Assembly: GCF_000759475.1 (NCBI RefSeq)
Contig: NZ_CP009454.1
Span: 3,968,001 to 4,032,000 of the forward strand
Direction of reading: 5' to 3'
DNA: 64,000 nucleotides
Source: Pantoea rwandensis
GTDB lineage: Bacteria > Pseudomonadota > Gammaproteobacteria > Enterobacterales > Enterobacteriaceae
Shown: positions 9,502 to 18,870 of the stretch, in pieces
How positions within the stretch are numbered: the first letter of the stretch is position 1
How the letters are laid out: each line of letters begins with the position of its first letter
Notes under the pieces: model-generated
The model's database searches: none
What the model was told of the DNA's origin: nothing
The model's input: only the letters and a program-made list of their open reading frames with translations
Translations under genes and position numbers: made by a program

Positions 9502-10693
9502 TCTCTACCATTATCGCTGGCAGGCGCTGGACACCCAAGGTTCGTTACGGCAAGGAACCGCATTAGTTGCCAGTCAGGAAGTGCTCCTGCAGCAACTCTC
9601 AGATCGCGGTGTGCTGCCGGTTAGCTGGCAGCGTGGAAAATGCTGGCGCACGCGTGACTGGAAGTGGCAGCACAAAATTGACCTTATTCGTCAGTTGGCT
9701 ACCTTGCTCAAGGCAGGATTGCCGCTGGCGGAGAGTTTGACCTTGCTGGCTGAGGGGCACCCGCATGCTGGCTGGCGCGAACTGCTTAATGAATTGCAAC
9801 GTCGGGTCATGGCCGGAGAGCCATTTTCTTCTGCACTTCGCGCCTGGCCGCAGATCTTCCCTGCGCTGTTTCCGGCATTAATGGAAGTGGGTGAACTCAC
9901 CGGTCAGCTCGATGAATGCTGTCGCCAGTTGGCGGTACAGCAAAGCAAGCAACAGCACTTGAGACAGAAAGTGGTTAAAGCTCTGCGCTATCCACTGTTT
10001 ATCTTGCTGGTAACGCTGGCGGTGAGTGCGGGTATGTTGCTGTTTGTGCTGCCCGAATTTGTCTCCGTATATGCCAGTTTTGATGCCCCCCTTCCCGCCT
10101 TCACCGCCGCCGTGATGAGTCTGTCAGCGTTTTTACAACAGGCGGCGATCCCCCTGGCGCTAACGATAATGTGCATATTGTTCGGCGCAAGGTGGCTTTA
10201 CCGTGGTTCCGTGCACTGGCAAATACGTGTTCATCGCTGGCTATTGCGTCTGCCGTTACTTTCAACACTCTGGCGGGGTGGTCAGCTCAGCCAGATTTAC
10301 GCCGTCTTGCAATTAACGCAGCAGGCCGGACTCACTTTATTACAAAGCCTGCAAGCCGTTGAGGTCACGCTGGGATCGCCACTGTGGCGTGAAGCGATTA
10401 TCGCGTTACAGCGGCATATCGCTGGCGGCTCACCACTGCATCAGGCTATGCAGCATCATCTGCTTTTCACCGCACTCTGTGCACAACTGATCCGGGTCGG
10501 TGAGGAAGCGGGGGCGCTGGATGTCATGCTGGCACGATTAGCGGAGTGGCATGAAGCACAAACGCTGATGAGGGCTGATGCACTGGCGGCTTCGCTCGAG
10601 CCCTTGATGATGATTGTGATCGGTGGAATTGTCGGGACGTTAGTGATTGCCATGTATCTGCCGGTATTTGGCTTAGGCGATGCGATTCGTTGA
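9494..10693 (+). CDS. hofC: Type IV pilus inner-membrane platform protein HofC (PilC/GspF family)
   Basis: Polytopic inner-membrane protein that anchors the pilus assembly machine and contacts the HofB ATPase. The chosen ATG at 9494 gives 399 residues beginning MANLYHYRWQALDTQG; an in-frame ATG at 9449 would overlap hofB much further. Two T2SF domains are visible, around residues 60-185 and 265-390, each followed by hydrophobic segments (for example YPLFILLVTLAVSAGMLLFV and the C-terminal MMIVIGGIVGTLVIAMYLPV). The gene ends 24 bases before the heptamer array. Confidence 0.92.
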   Translation: MANLYHYRWQALDTQGSLRQGTALVASQEVLLQQLSDRGVLPVSWQRGKCWRTRDWKWQHKIDLIRQLATLLKAGLPLAESLTLLAEGHPHAGWRELLNELQRRVMAGEPFSSALRAWPQIFPALFPALMEVGELTGQLDECCRQLAVQQSKQQHLRQKVVKALRYPLFILLVTLAVSAGMLLFVLPEFVSVYASFDAPLPAFTAAVMSLSAFLQQAAIPLALTIMCILFGARWLYRGSVHWQIRVHRWLLRLPLLSTLWRGGQLSQIYAVLQLTQQAGLTLLQSLQAVEVTLGSPLWREAIIALQRHIAGGSPLHQAMQHHLLFTALCAQLIRVGEEAGALDVMLARLAEWHEAQTLMRADALAASLEPLMMIVIGGIVGTLVIAMYLPVFGLGDAIR

Positions 10694-10717
10694 CAGATGC
10701 GCGCGGTGCGCACCTGT

Positions 10718-10766
10718 CTTCAACCTTCAACCTTCAACCTTCAACCTTCAACCTTCAACCTTCAAC
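10718..10766. repeat. Tandem heptamer CTTCAAC x7
   Basis: Seven perfect head-to-tail copies of CTTCAAC. Two degenerate units, CATCGAT and AATTGAC (10767-10780), keep the seven-base phase and join this block to the CATCAGC block downstream. Together with that block they form one in-register run of 33 heptamers (231 bases) filling the space between convergent hofC and guaC. Confidence 0.97.
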
Positions 10767-10780
10767 CATCGATAATTGAC

Positions 10781-10948
10781 CATCAGCCTTTAGCCATCAG
10801 CCATCAGCCATCAGCCATCAGCCTTTAGCCATCAGCCATCAGCCATCAGCCTTTAGCCATCAGCCATCAGCCATCAGCCATCAGCCATCAGCCATCAGCC
10901 ATCAGCCATCAGCCATCAGCCATCAGCCATCAGCCATCAGCCATCAGC
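10781..10948. repeat. Tandem heptamer CATCAGC x24 (three units CTTTAGC)
   Basis: Twenty-four contiguous heptamers: 21 CATCAGC and three CTTTAGC, the latter at 10788, 10823 and 10851. The last 13 units (10858-10948) are perfect. On the minus strand the unit reads GCTGATG, and the guaC stop codon at 10944-10946 lies within the final unit. CTTTAGC shares features with both CATCAGC and CTTCAAC, suggesting one family with consensus CWTYARC. Such arrays usually change copy number by slipped-strand pairing. No coding potential is evident on the minus strand, where each frame meets TGA. Confidence 0.97.
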
Positions 10949-11984
10949 GCGTGAATACCCGATTTTCCTGTTCCGCCACACGAATAAACGTGGTGCGCTT
11001 TGTCAGTTCTTTAAGGCGTGCTGCCCCTACGTAAGTGCAGGCCGAACGCAGGCCGCCGAGGATATCCTTCACGGTTTCCTCCACCGGGCCACGCAGTGGC
11101 AGACGAACGGTTTTCCCTTCTGCAGCACGATACTGGGCAACACCGCCGACATGGCGTTTCATCGCGGATTCAGAGCTCATACCATAGAACAACATAAACT
11201 GTTCGCCCTGCTCTTCGACGACGTTCCCCTCGCACTCATCGTGCGCCGCCAGCATGCCGCCGAGCATGACAAAATCTGCCCCGCCGCCGAAAGCTTTCGC
11301 AATATCACCCGGCACCGAACAGCCGCCATCGCTGACGATCTGGCCGCCGAGGCCATGCGCCGCATCTGCACACTCAATCACCGCAGACAGTTGCGGGTAG
11401 CCGACGCCGGTTTTGACACGTGTAGTGCAAACAGAACCGGGACCAATACCGACTTTGACGATATCTGCGCCAGAGAGAATCAACTCCTCGACCATTTCAC
11501 CGGTCACCACATTACCCGCGCAGATGGTTTTGTCTGGGAAACTTTCACGCACTCGTTGCAGGAACTCAACAAAGTGCTCGGAGTAACCATTGGCAACATC
11601 AATGCAGATGAAATTGAGCTGTGACGATAGGGCGAGAATCGCGGTGAGTTTACTGAAATCGGCTTCGGAGGTACCGGATGACACCATCACATGCCCGAGC
11701 ACTGCGGCCGGTACGCGCTGGATAAATGCCTGCCAGGCTTCCACGCTGTAGTGTTTATGCACTGCAGTCAGAACATTGAAGCCCGCCAGCGCTTCGGCCA
11801 TGGTGAATGTGCCCACGGTGTCCATATTGGCGGCAATCACCGGAACGCCGGTCCAGTTCAGACCTGAATGCTTGAAAGTGTAGGTGCGTTCGAGTTCAAC
11901 CTCAGAACGGCTTTTCAGGGTGGAGCGTTTGGGGCGGATCAAAACATCTTTAAAGCCCAGTTTTAAATCTTCTTCAATACGCAT
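10944..11984 (-). CDS. guaC: GMP reductase GuaC
   Basis: Reduces GMP to IMP with NADPH, releasing ammonia, in purine salvage. The protein has 346 residues (347 in E. coli). The catalytic cysteine loop [15 protein letters not shown] is present, as are the barrel start [20 protein letters not shown] and the flap region [14 protein letters not shown]. The C-terminus reads NRVFTR where E. coli has NRIFNNL; the stop codon sits inside the last unit of the heptamer array, so the array has replaced or trimmed the original 3' end. It stands alone on the minus strand. Confidence 0.96.
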   Translation of the reverse strand: MRIEEDLKLGFKDVLIRPKRSTLKSRSEVELERTYTFKHSGLNWTGVPVIAANMDTVGTFTMAEALAGFNVLTAVHKHYSVEAWQAFIQRVPAAVLGHVMVSSGTSEADFSKLTAILALSSQLNFICIDVANGYSEHFVEFLQRVRESFPDKTICAGNVVTGEMVEELILSGADIVKVGIGPGSVCTTRVKTGVGYPQLSAVIECADAAHGLGGQIVSDGGCSVPGDIAKAFGGGADFVMLGGMLAAHDECEGNVVEEQGEQFMLFYGMSSESAMKRHVGGVAQYRAAEGKTVRLPLRGPVEETVKDILGGLRSACTYVGAARLKELTKRTTFIRVAEQENRVFTR

Positions 11985-12203
11985 AGCTGAGTGTCCTGGT
12001 TAGTGACGACGAACCGCAGTTCGGGTAGCGCTCACGGCTCCAGTGTCGTTATCATACGCGCCATTCGTTCCGCGACAAGACTGCGAATTTCACTTTATTT
12101 AAGCTACAATCCCTTAAATTTAGCTGAGAAAATTGATTGTGATCATGCTCTCATCTTATTGCGGCTGATGGTCGCCCAATGAAGACAATTTTGAGAGAAC
12201 GCT

Positions 12204-12812
12204 ATGCCTTTTACCGTTGCGCTCACCGGAGGAATTGGCAGTGGTAAAAGCACCATTGCCAATGCTTTCGCCGCGCTAGGCGTTGATATTATTGATGCTG
12301 ATGTGATTGCACGAGAAGTGGTTGAACCTGGTTCACCCGCCCTGCAGGCGATCGTTAAACGCCATGGTGAGTCAATATTGACCGCCGAAGGAGCGTTGTA
12401 TCGGGCACGGCTGCGCGAGATTATTTTTCAGCAGCCGAAAGAAAAAAACTGGCTAAATCAGCTGCTTCATCCTCTTATCAATGCCCGTACGCAGCAGCTA
12501 AAATTATTGGCAACGTCACCCTATGTGTTATGGGTGGTGCCACTATTGGTCGAAAACGGGTTACAGCATCAGGCTGACCGGGTTCTGGTGGTTGATGTGG
12601 ATGAAGCTACGCAGTTGCGGCGTACTCAGCAGCGTGATGGCATCACACTTAGCCAGGCAAAAAATATTCTTGCCGCACAGGCCAGCCGCGAGCAGCGTCT
12701 GGCCTGTGCGGATGACATCATCGATAACAGTGGTACGCCCGAGCAGGCGTTGCCGCGCGTTGCTGAACTTCACCAGCGTTATTTACGCCTGGCAGCAACC
12801 GGACAGGATTAA
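12204..12812 (+). CDS. coaE: Dephospho-CoA kinase CoaE
   Basis: Catalyses the last step of coenzyme A synthesis, phosphorylating the 3' hydroxyl of dephospho-CoA with ATP. It has 202 residues (206 in E. coli). The P-loop GGIGSGKST lies at residues 9-17, followed by [10 protein letters not shown] and the C-terminal nucleotide-binding sequence DDIIDNSG. A weak GAGAAC site precedes the ATG. zapD starts four bases after its stop and yacG follows closely, giving a coaE-zapD-yacG operon as in E. coli. Confidence 0.96.
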   Translation: MPFTVALTGGIGSGKSTIANAFAALGVDIIDADVIAREVVEPGSPALQAIVKRHGESILTAEGALYRARLREIIFQQPKEKNWLNQLLHPLINARTQQLKLLATSPYVLWVVPLLVENGLQHQADRVLVVDVDEATQLRRTQQRDGITLSQAKNILAAQASREQRLACADDIIDNSGTPEQALPRVAELHQRYLRLAATGQD

Positions 12813-12816
12813 CATC

Positions 12817-13560
12817 ATGAGTACAGTCGTTCTGTTTGAACACCCGCTGAATGAGAAGATGCGCACCTGGCTGCGCGTGGAGTCATTACTTAACCAACTG
12901 CATGAAACGGTGCCTGTGGTGAATTCCGTCTCTGCATTAGGGGTATTTCGCATCATTGGTGATCTGTTAGATATCTTTGAGCGCGGTGATATGCGTACCG
13001 AGCTATTGAAAGAGCTGGAGCGCCAGCAGCAGAAACTTCGCGCCTGGCTTGATGTGCCAGGTGTGGACGAACACACCGTCAGCAGCCTGCGTGATCGATT
13101 AAAACAGCAATCCAGCGAGCTGAATGCGGCACCACGTATGGGTCAGCAGTTGCGCGAAGATCGGTTGATTGGATTGGTACGCCAGCGATTGAGCATTCCT
13201 GGTGGCTGCTGCAGTTTTGATTTGCCGAGCCTGCATATCTGGCTGCACCAGCAGCAGTCCCAGCGGGATTCACAGGTTAACGGCTGGCTGGCGTCACTGG
13301 TTCCTCTGCGCAATAGTCTGACCATGATCCTCGATCTGGTGCGTCAGTCAGGCGTATTTCGCCATCAAACCAGCCTGAACGGTTTTTACCAGGATAATGC
13401 CGAAGGTTCGGATTTGTTGCGTCTCCAGCTCACCCTCGAAGATGCGCTGTACCCGCAGGTTTCAGGCCATAAAAGCCGTTATGCCATTCGATTCCTGCCA
13501 CTGGACAGCGAGCGCGGTGAAGTGCCAGCCCGATTGAATTTTGAATTAGCGTGTTGTTGA
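12817..13560 (+). CDS. zapD: Cell division protein ZapD
   Basis: Cytoplasmic protein that binds the FtsZ C-terminal tail and bundles FtsZ filaments at midcell. The ATG at 12817 gives 247 residues, the same length as E. coli ZapD (YacF), beginning [20 protein letters not shown]; the open frame extends further upstream but that part overlaps coaE. The conserved segment [19 protein letters not shown] and the end FELACC are hallmarks. It lies in an operon with coaE and yacG. Confidence 0.96.
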   Translation: MSTVVLFEHPLNEKMRTWLRVESLLNQLHETVPVVNSVSALGVFRIIGDLLDIFERGDMRTELLKELERQQQKLRAWLDVPGVDEHTVSSLRDRLKQQSSELNAAPRMGQQLREDRLIGLVRQRLSIPGGCCSFDLPSLHIWLHQQQSQRDSQVNGWLASLVPLRNSLTMILDLVRQSGVFRHQTSLNGFYQDNAEGSDLLRLQLTLEDALYPQVSGHKSRYAIRFLPLDSERGEVPARLNFELACC

Positions 13561-13567
13561 GGTTGTT

Positions 13568-13765
13568 ATGCAGGAAGAGATGATTACCGTACCTTGTCCC
13601 AACTGCGGTAAAGATGTGATGTGGGATGAACTGAGTCCGTGGCGCCCGTTCTGCAGCAAGCGCTGCCAGCTGATTGATTTGGGCGAATGGGCCGCTGAAG
13701 AGAAGCGTATTCCCAGCGATAGCGATCTGACCGACAGCGATGACTGGAGCGAAGAACAGCATTAA
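13568..13765 (+). CDS. yacG: DNA gyrase inhibitor YacG
   Basis: Small zinc-finger protein of 65 residues that binds GyrB and inhibits gyrase. Four zinc ligands are visible as CPNCG near residues 9-13 and CSKRC near 28-32, followed by the strongly conserved [16 protein letters not shown] and an acidic tail. Length equals E. coli YacG. It starts seven bases after zapD and ends the operon just before a hairpin terminator. Confidence 0.96.
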   Translation: MQEEMITVPCPNCGKDVMWDELSPWRPFCSKRCQLIDLGEWAAEEKRIPSDSDLTDSDDWSEEQH

Positions 13766-13773
13766 TAAGAGAT

Positions 13774-13791
13774 AAGGGGCTTACGCCCCTT
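13774..13791. terminator. Hairpin between convergent yacG and mutT
   Basis: AAGGGGC (13774-13780) and GCCCCTT (13785-13791) form a perfect seven-base-pair stem with loop TTAC. It lies eight bases after the yacG stop and directly beside the mutT stop, so it can serve both strands. The flanking T tract is short on each strand. Confidence 0.65.
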
Positions 13792-13794
13792 CGC

Positions 13795-14190
13795 TTAAAT
13801 TTCGTCAGCCACCAGGCGAGCGATAAGTTCGTGGTTGGCAGGAGGAAACTCTTCCGCGACTAAATCACGCTGTTCCACCCAACGCTGAGGCTGTCCTTCA
13901 CGGCCGTACGGCTCACCGTTCCATCCTTCCACCAGGAAGAAGTGCAATGTGACGCGCAGATCGTCATAGCTATGATCGGCCAGACCAATCGCCTTCGCGG
14001 CTGTCACCTCAATGCCGGTCTCTTCCATCAACTCGCGTTTTAACGCTTGTTCAGCGGTTTCATCCTGTTCAATTTTTCCGCCAGGAAACTCCCATTTATT
14101 CGCCATGTAGGAGCTTGCCGCACGCTGGGCAAGGAAGATCTGACGGCTGGCATTGCGAATGATGCCCACTGCGACTTGCAGGTGTTTCAT
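13795..14190 (-). CDS. mutT: 8-oxo-dGTP diphosphatase MutT
   Basis: Nudix hydrolase that removes 8-oxo-dGTP from the nucleotide pool and so prevents A:T to C:G changes. The protein has 131 residues (129 in E. coli MutT). The Nudix box begins with GGKIEQDETAEQALKREL and continues MEETGIEV, fitting G-x5-E-x7-REUxEExGU. The downstream position relative to secA is as in E. coli, but a strong terminator lies between them, so mutT probably has its own promoter or depends on read-through. Confidence 0.96.
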   Translation of the reverse strand: MKHLQVAVGIIRNASRQIFLAQRAASSYMANKWEFPGGKIEQDETAEQALKRELMEETGIEVTAAKAIGLADHSYDDLRVTLHFFLVEGWNGEPYGREGQPQRWVEQRDLVAEEFPPANHELIARLVADEI

Positions 14191-14268
14191 AAGCTGAATT
14201 CCGCTTTTAATTAATGAACGCTGATAGTAATGCAGTCGCCAGGCAATGTTAACTCTGTGGCGACGGCC

Positions 14269-14295
14269 AAAAGAAAAAGGAGCCCGAAGGCTCCT
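14269..14295 (-). terminator. Rho-independent terminator after secA
   Basis: Read on the minus strand, AGGAGCC and GGCTCCT flank a TTCG tetraloop (14278-14295) and are followed by TTTTTCTTTT (14268-14277). This is a textbook intrinsic terminator seven bases beyond the secA stop. Confidence 0.92.
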
Positions 14296-14301
14296 CGTTT
14301 A

Positions 14302-17007
14302 TCAGGCCAGGCGGCCATGACACTGTTTGTATTTCTTACCGGAACCGCATGGGCACAAATCGTTGCGCCCTACTTTGCGCTCCCCACCCTGCGCAGCCAG
14401 CGCGGCGGCCGCAGCGGTTTCGTCATCAACGTGGCTCAGCTGTTGCTGCTGTGCCAGACGCTCAGCCTCTTCACGGCGTTGCTGTTCCATCGCTTCGACT
14501 TCCTCCGGCATGCGCACCTGTACTTTGCTCAGGGTGCTGATCACTTCATACTTCAGTGACTCCAGCATCGCCGCGAACATTGAGAAGGACTCGCGCTTGT
14601 ATTCCTGCTTCGGATCTTTCTGCGCATAACCGCGCAGATGGATGCCCTGACGCAGATAATCCATCGCCGCCAGATGCTCTTTCCACAATGAATCCAGGGT
14701 TTGCAGCATCACGCCTTTTTCGAAGTTACGCATCATTTCAGCGCCAACCACTTCTTCTTTCGACGCATAGTTTTCATGCGCGCGGCTCATGATACGTTCA
14801 CGCAGCGTTTCTTCATGCAGGTCCGGCTCTTTATCCAGCCATTCTGCAATCGGCAGATCCAGATCGAAATCGTTACGCAGGCGCTCTTCCAGACCAGGAA
14901 CATCCCACATTTCTTCCAGCGACTGCGGCGGAATGTAGGTGTCGATGGTGGCTTTGAACACATCTTCACGGATGCTGTTGATGGTTTCAGACACATCAGA
15001 CACGTCCAGCAGTTCATTACGCTGGCTGTAGATGGCGCGGCGCTGATCGTTCGCCACATCATCGTATTCCAGCAGCTGCTTACGGATGTCGAAGTTACGG
15101 CTTTCCACTTTACGCTGTGCGTTGGCAATCGCTTTGGTGACCCACGGATGCTCAATCGCTTCGCCTGGTTTCATGCCCAGTTTACGCATCATGTTAGATA
15201 CGCGATCCGAGGCGAAGATACGCATCAATGCATCTTCCATCGACAGATAGAAACGGGATGAACCGGCATCACCCTGACGACCCGCACGGCCGCGCAACTG
15301 GTTATCGATACGGCGCGATTCGTGGCGTTCAGTACCAATGATGTGCAGACCGCCCGAAGCCAGCACCGCATCATGGCGCAGTTTCCAGGCTTCTTTGATG
15401 GCCTGAATCTGCTCTTCTGAAGGTTCATCCAGCGCTGCCACTTCGGCCTGCCAGCTGCCGCCCAACACGATATCGGTACCACGACCTGCCATGTTGGTTG
15501 CGATGGTGACTGCAGCAGGTTGACCCGCCTGTGCCACGATATCCGCTTCGCTAGCGTGGAACTTGGCGTTCAGTACGCTGTGTTTGATACCCGCGCGCGT
15601 CAGTTCGTTAGAGACCACTTCTGATTTTTCAATCGAGATGGTACCCACCAGCACCGGTTGACCGTTGGCGGTACAGGCACGGATGTCTTCGATGATCGCG
15701 TCGATCTTCTCTTTCTCGGTCATATAGACCAGGTCAGCCATATCTTTACGCACCATCGGACGGTTAGTTGGCACCACGATGGTATCGAGTTTATAGATCG
15801 AGCTGAATTCAAACGCTTCGGTATCAGCAGTACCGGTCATACCGGCCAGTTTTTCGTAAATACGGAAGTAGTTCTGGAAGGTGATGGAAGCCAGCGTCTG
15901 GTTCTCGTTCTGGATTTCCACGCCTTCTTTGGCTTCAACAGCCTGATGCAAACCATCAGACCAGCGACGGCCCTGCATGGTACGGCCGGTGTGCTCATCG
16001 ACGATGATCACTTCGCCATCTTTCACGATGTAATCGACATCGCGAGTAAACAGCGCATGCGCACGCAGTGCAGCCGTCACGTGATGCATCAGCATGATGT
16101 TGGTTGGTGAGTAAAGTGACTCACCTTCTTCCATGATGCCCTGGCTCACCAGCAGCTCTTCAACTTTTACCAGACCACGCTCGCTCATGTGAGCCTGACG
16201 TGCTTTCTCATCCACCCAGAAGTCACCTTCACCCTGGAAGGTTTCAGAATCTTCCTTCTCCTGGCGCACCAGGTGAGGAATGATTTTATTCACTTTGGTG
16301 TACAGCTCAGAGCTGTCTTCGGCAGGACCGGAGATGATTAACGGCGTACGTGCTTCATCGATCAGGATGGAGTCTACCTCATCCACCAACGCGTAGTGCA
16401 GTTTACGCTGGACGCGTTCTTCCGGGCTGAACGCCATGTTGTCGCGCAGGTAGTCGAAGCCGTATTCGTTGTTAGTACCGTAGGTGATATCCGCAGCATA
16501 GGCTGCGCGTTTGGCCACCGCGGGCATGTTTGGCAGGTTGATACCGATAGACAGACCCAGGAACTCGAACAGTGCACGGTTGTTTTCGGCATCACGCTGT
16601 GCCAGGTAGTCGTTCACCGTGACCACGTGCACGCCTTTACCGCTCAGTGCGTTCAGGTAAGCCGGCAGTGTTGCCGTCAGGGTTTTACCTTCACCGGTAC
16701 GCATCTCGGCGATGCAACGCTCATTCAGCACCATGCCGCCAATCAGCTGTACATCGAAGTGGCGCATACCAAACACACGTTTACTGGCTTCACGTACCGT
16801 AGCAAAGGCCTCAGGAATCAGGCTTTCAAGGCTTTCACCTTTCTTCAGGCGTTCACGGAACAGGTCGGTTTTGGCTTTCAGTTCGTCATCCGAGAGCTTG
16901 ACGAAATCCGGCTCCATCTTATTGATGACATCGACAATTTTGCGCATACGGCGCAGGGTACGATCGTTACTGCTGCCAAAGACTTTGGTTAACAATTTGA
17001 TTAACAT
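14302..17007 (-). CDS. secA: Preprotein translocase ATPase SecA
   Basis: Motor ATPase that pushes unfolded preproteins through SecYEG; 901 residues, the same as E. coli. Visible in order: Walker A MRTGEGKT near residue 105, the DEAD-type Walker [16 protein letters not shown] near 209, the preprotein cross-linking and second nucleotide-binding domain with [13 protein letters not shown] near 508, helicase motif [11 protein letters not shown], and a C-terminal zinc motif [14 protein letters not shown] that binds SecB. It begins 75 bases downstream of secM, whose translational arrest controls unfolding of the intergenic hairpin at 17029-17042. Confidence 0.98.
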   Translation of the reverse strand: MLIKLLTKVFGSSNDRTLRRMRKIVDVINKMEPDFVKLSDDELKAKTDLFRERLKKGESLESLIPEAFATVREASKRVFGMRHFDVQLIGGMVLNERCIAEMRTGEGKTLTATLPAYLNALSGKGVHVVTVNDYLAQRDAENNRALFEFLGLSIGINLPNMPAVAKRAAYAADITYGTNNEYGFDYLRDNMAFSPEERVQRKLHYALVDEVDSILIDEARTPLIISGPAEDSSELYTKVNKIIPHLVRQEKEDSETFQGEGDFWVDEKARQAHMSERGLVKVEELLVSQGIMEEGESLYSPTNIMLMHHVTAALRAHALFTRDVDYIVKDGEVIIVDEHTGRTMQGRRWSDGLHQAVEAKEGVEIQNENQTLASITFQNYFRIYEKLAGMTGTADTEAFEFSSIYKLDTIVVPTNRPMVRKDMADLVYMTEKEKIDAIIEDIRACTANGQPVLVGTISIEKSEVVSNELTRAGIKHSVLNAKFHASEADIVAQAGQPAAVTIATNMAGRGTDIVLGGSWQAEVAALDEPSEEQIQAIKEAWKLRHDAVLASGGLHIIGTERHESRRIDNQLRGRAGRQGDAGSSRFYLSMEDALMRIFASDRVSNMMRKLGMKPGEAIEHPWVTKAIANAQRKVESRNFDIRKQLLEYDDVANDQRRAIYSQRNELLDVSDVSETINSIREDVFKATIDTYIPPQSLEEMWDVPGLEERLRNDFDLDLPIAEWLDKEPDLHEETLRERIMSRAHENYASKEEVVGAEMMRNFEKGVMLQTLDSLWKEHLAAMDYLRQGIHLRGYAQKDPKQEYKRESFSMFAAMLESLKYEVISTLSKVQVRMPEEVEAMEQQRREEAERLAQQQQLSHVDDETAAAAALAAQGGERKVGRNDLCPCGSGKKYKQCHGRLA

Positions 17008-17028
17008 GATAAATTTTTCTCAATTCAG

Positions 17029-17042
17029 CCGCATTCATGCGG
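17029..17042 (-). promoter_or_regulatory. secM-secA intergenic hairpin
   Basis: CCGCA and TGCGG with loop TTCA form a short stem 22 bases upstream of the secA start. In E. coli a secM-secA stem masks the secA ribosome binding site and is opened when a ribosome stalls in secM. The stem seen here is short and does not itself cover the ribosome binding site, so a longer fold involving the secM 3' end may be the functional one. Confidence 0.4.
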
Positions 17043-17082
17043 TCTGGAAAATCTAAAACAGGATGTGGAAAATCGTTAGCTG

Positions 17083-17583
17083 TTAAGCAATGACAGGCCC
17101 GGCGCGGATGCCATGAATAGCAGCCTGCCAGTCAGCAGAAGTGTGAATTTGAGGTTCGCGATGACGCAGCGTTTCCTGCGGCTCTAATGCAATAGCGGGT
17201 TGAGCTGGCGATGTGAGTAGCGCCTGCAGCGAATCGATTAACGCCAGCTTTTGTGCCGCCAACGGGACTGTATGACTCTGTTCCGCTTCTGCAGGTGGCG
17301 TCATGCTAAATGAGAGGTGGCGAATGACCGTGCGAATGGCATGCTGATGCCAGTAATCGACATTGAAATTAGGTCGACGTGCACTTTCCTGCAGACGGAT
17401 TAAATGATCGAAATGAACAACATTGCCGACAAACAGGCTGCTGATGGGTGAGTCTGTCGCCGTGGACTCCGCACTTTGCGCACAGGCAGGCAAGCCCAAA
17501 CTGGCCGCCACCATCCCTAATAAGAGATGAGGCCAGAAGTAGCGTCTGCCTAATTGTCGCCAGCGTGAGAAAATCCCGATCAC
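17083..17583 (-). CDS. secM: Secretion monitor SecM with variant arrest peptide
   Basis: Exported regulatory peptide whose translation stalls unless it is pulled by SecA, thereby raising secA translation. With the GTG at 17583 it has 166 residues (170 in E. coli) and begins VIGIFSRWRQLGRRYFWPHL, aligning with the family start; an ATG further upstream would add an unusual 27 residues before the signal sequence. The signal peptide runs to about LPACAQSAE. The arrest segment at the C-terminus is HTSADWQAAIHGIRAGP: Trp and GIRAGP match E. coli, but the E. coli Phe150 and Ile156 positions are His and Gln. Only three residues follow the critical proline. Confidence 0.9.
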   Translation of the reverse strand: MIGIFSRWRQLGRRYFWPHLLLGMVAASLGLPACAQSAESTATDSPISSLFVGNVVHFDHLIRLQESARRPNFNVDYWHQHAIRTVIRHLSFSMTPPAEAEQSHTVPLAAQKLALIDSLQALLTSPAQPAIALEPQETLRHREPQIHTSADWQAAIHGIRAGPVIA

Positions 17584-17654
17584 AACCTGTCCACAGTTAA
17601 ATAAAGTAATGAAGCCGTTGCGGTTATCCGCGAACCTGCTCATATGAGCGCCAG

Positions 17655-17663
17655 ATAATAGCA
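17655..17663 (-). promoter_or_regulatory. Candidate extended -10 promoter for secM-secA
   Basis: On the minus strand TGCTATTAT matches the extended -10 pattern TGnTATAAT at all but one position. It would start a transcript near 17648, about 65 bases before the secM start. No good -35 hexamer is present, as is common for extended -10 promoters. Its presence fits the strong terminator that separates lpxC from secM. Confidence 0.45.
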
Positions 17664-17788
17664 CTTATGTGGGGCCAGGACACCAGTGATTAAAGGGCTT
17701 ACGGGGGATTTCACGTTTATTTGTACAGGCTTTCGCCAGTGATAGCAGAGAATTGAGAGCGGTCTTGCAGGAATAAAAAACAGGCAAT

Positions 17789-17842
17789 AAAAAACGGCAG
17801 CTTCCACTGACCGGAGAGGGTGTCAGGGAAACTGCCGTTTTT
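17789..17842. terminator. Strong bidirectional terminator after lpxC
   Basis: AAAAACGGCAG (17790-17800) pairs with CTGCCGTTTTT (17832-17842), and the stem extends inward through TTCC/GGAA and CTGAC/GTCAG after one mismatch, closing on a short loop. On the minus strand it is followed by TTTTTTATT. It marks the end of the dcw cluster transcript and should limit read-through into secM-secA. Confidence 0.88.
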
Positions 17843-17851
17843 ATGACTGAC

Positions 17852-18769
17852 TTACGCCAGGACTAAATTTGGTGCTTTGAATGCCAGTGGCAGTTCAGCT
17901 TCGTCTTCGAAGGTTGCCCATTCCCAGGCTTCCTGCTTCGCCAATACCGCTTGCAGCAATTTATTGTTTAAAGCATGACCAGATTTGAACGCAGAGAAAG
18001 CGCCAATCACGTTGTGGCCACACATAAACAGATCGCCGATCGCGTCCAGCATTTTGTGACGAACGAACTCATCTTCAAAGCGCAGACCGTCTTCGTTGAG
18101 TACGCGGAAATCATCAAGACCAATCGCACAATCTAAGCTACCGCCCAGGCACAGGCCTTTAGACTGCAGATATTCGATTTCACGCATAAAACCAAAGGTG
18201 CGCGCACGACTGATTTGCCGAACAAACGCCTCAGCCGAGAAGTTCAACTGGTAACGCTGCGAGCTTGAGTCAATTGCCGGATGTTTGAAGTCGATAGTAA
18301 AGTCGAGTGAGAAACCGTTATAGGGTTTGATCTCGGCCCACTTATCGCCATCTTCAACACGCACCGTCTGCTTAACGCGTACGAATTTCTTCGCACTGTT
18401 CAGCTCTTCGACGCCTGCATCCATCAGCAAGTAGACAAAAGGCGCGGCACTGCCATCCATAATCGGGATTTCGGGCGCATCGACTTCAACAATGATGTTA
18501 TCGATACCCAAGCCAGCCAATGCAGCATTCAGGTGTTCAACCGTCGATATACGCACGCCTTGATCATTCACCAGGCAGGTACTCAGCATGGTGTCGCGCA
18601 CGTATTTTGCATCAGCCGGGAAATCAACCGGTGGATTCAAGTCAGTGCGACGATAGATGACCCCGGTATTAGCCGACGCAGGGCGTAAGGTCAGCGTGAC
18701 TTTCTTGCCGGTATGTAAACCGACACCAGTCGCCTGAACAATACGTTTTAATGTCCTTTGTTTGATCAT
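17852..18769 (-). CDS. lpxC: UDP-3-O-acyl-N-acetylglucosamine deacetylase LpxC
   Basis: Zinc enzyme that catalyses the committed step of lipid A synthesis. The ATG at 18769 gives 305 residues, as in E. coli, starting [20 protein letters not shown]; a second ATG five codons upstream is less likely. Zinc ligands are visible as His in STVEHLNAA (E. coli His79), and the HKMLDAIGD motif (His238, Asp242). The C-terminal tail ends in [13 protein letters not shown]; the tail in E. coli ends similarly and is recognised by FtsH for degradation. Last gene of the dcw cluster. Confidence 0.97.
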   Translation of the reverse strand: MIKQRTLKRIVQATGVGLHTGKKVTLTLRPASANTGVIYRRTDLNPPVDFPADAKYVRDTMLSTCLVNDQGVRISTVEHLNAALAGLGIDNIIVEVDAPEIPIMDGSAAPFVYLLMDAGVEELNSAKKFVRVKQTVRVEDGDKWAEIKPYNGFSLDFTIDFKHPAIDSSSQRYQLNFSAEAFVRQISRARTFGFMREIEYLQSKGLCLGGSLDCAIGLDDFRVLNEDGLRFEDEFVRHKMLDAIGDLFMCGHNVIGAFSAFKSGHALNNKLLQAVLAKQEAWEWATFEDEAELPLAFKAPNLVLA

Positions 18770-18870
18770 CGCATTATCTCGCAATATTACCCATCCGACC
18801 GCCAGTATAAATTACCAGCGGGCGAATACTTTAGCACAAAGAGCGGAGAATCCCAATTCTCAGGATATTC

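Noticed and set aside
10718..10948. Heptamer array as a CRISPR array
   Set aside because: The units are seven bases with no spacers; CRISPR arrays have repeats of about 23-40 bases separated by unique spacers. No cas gene is near.
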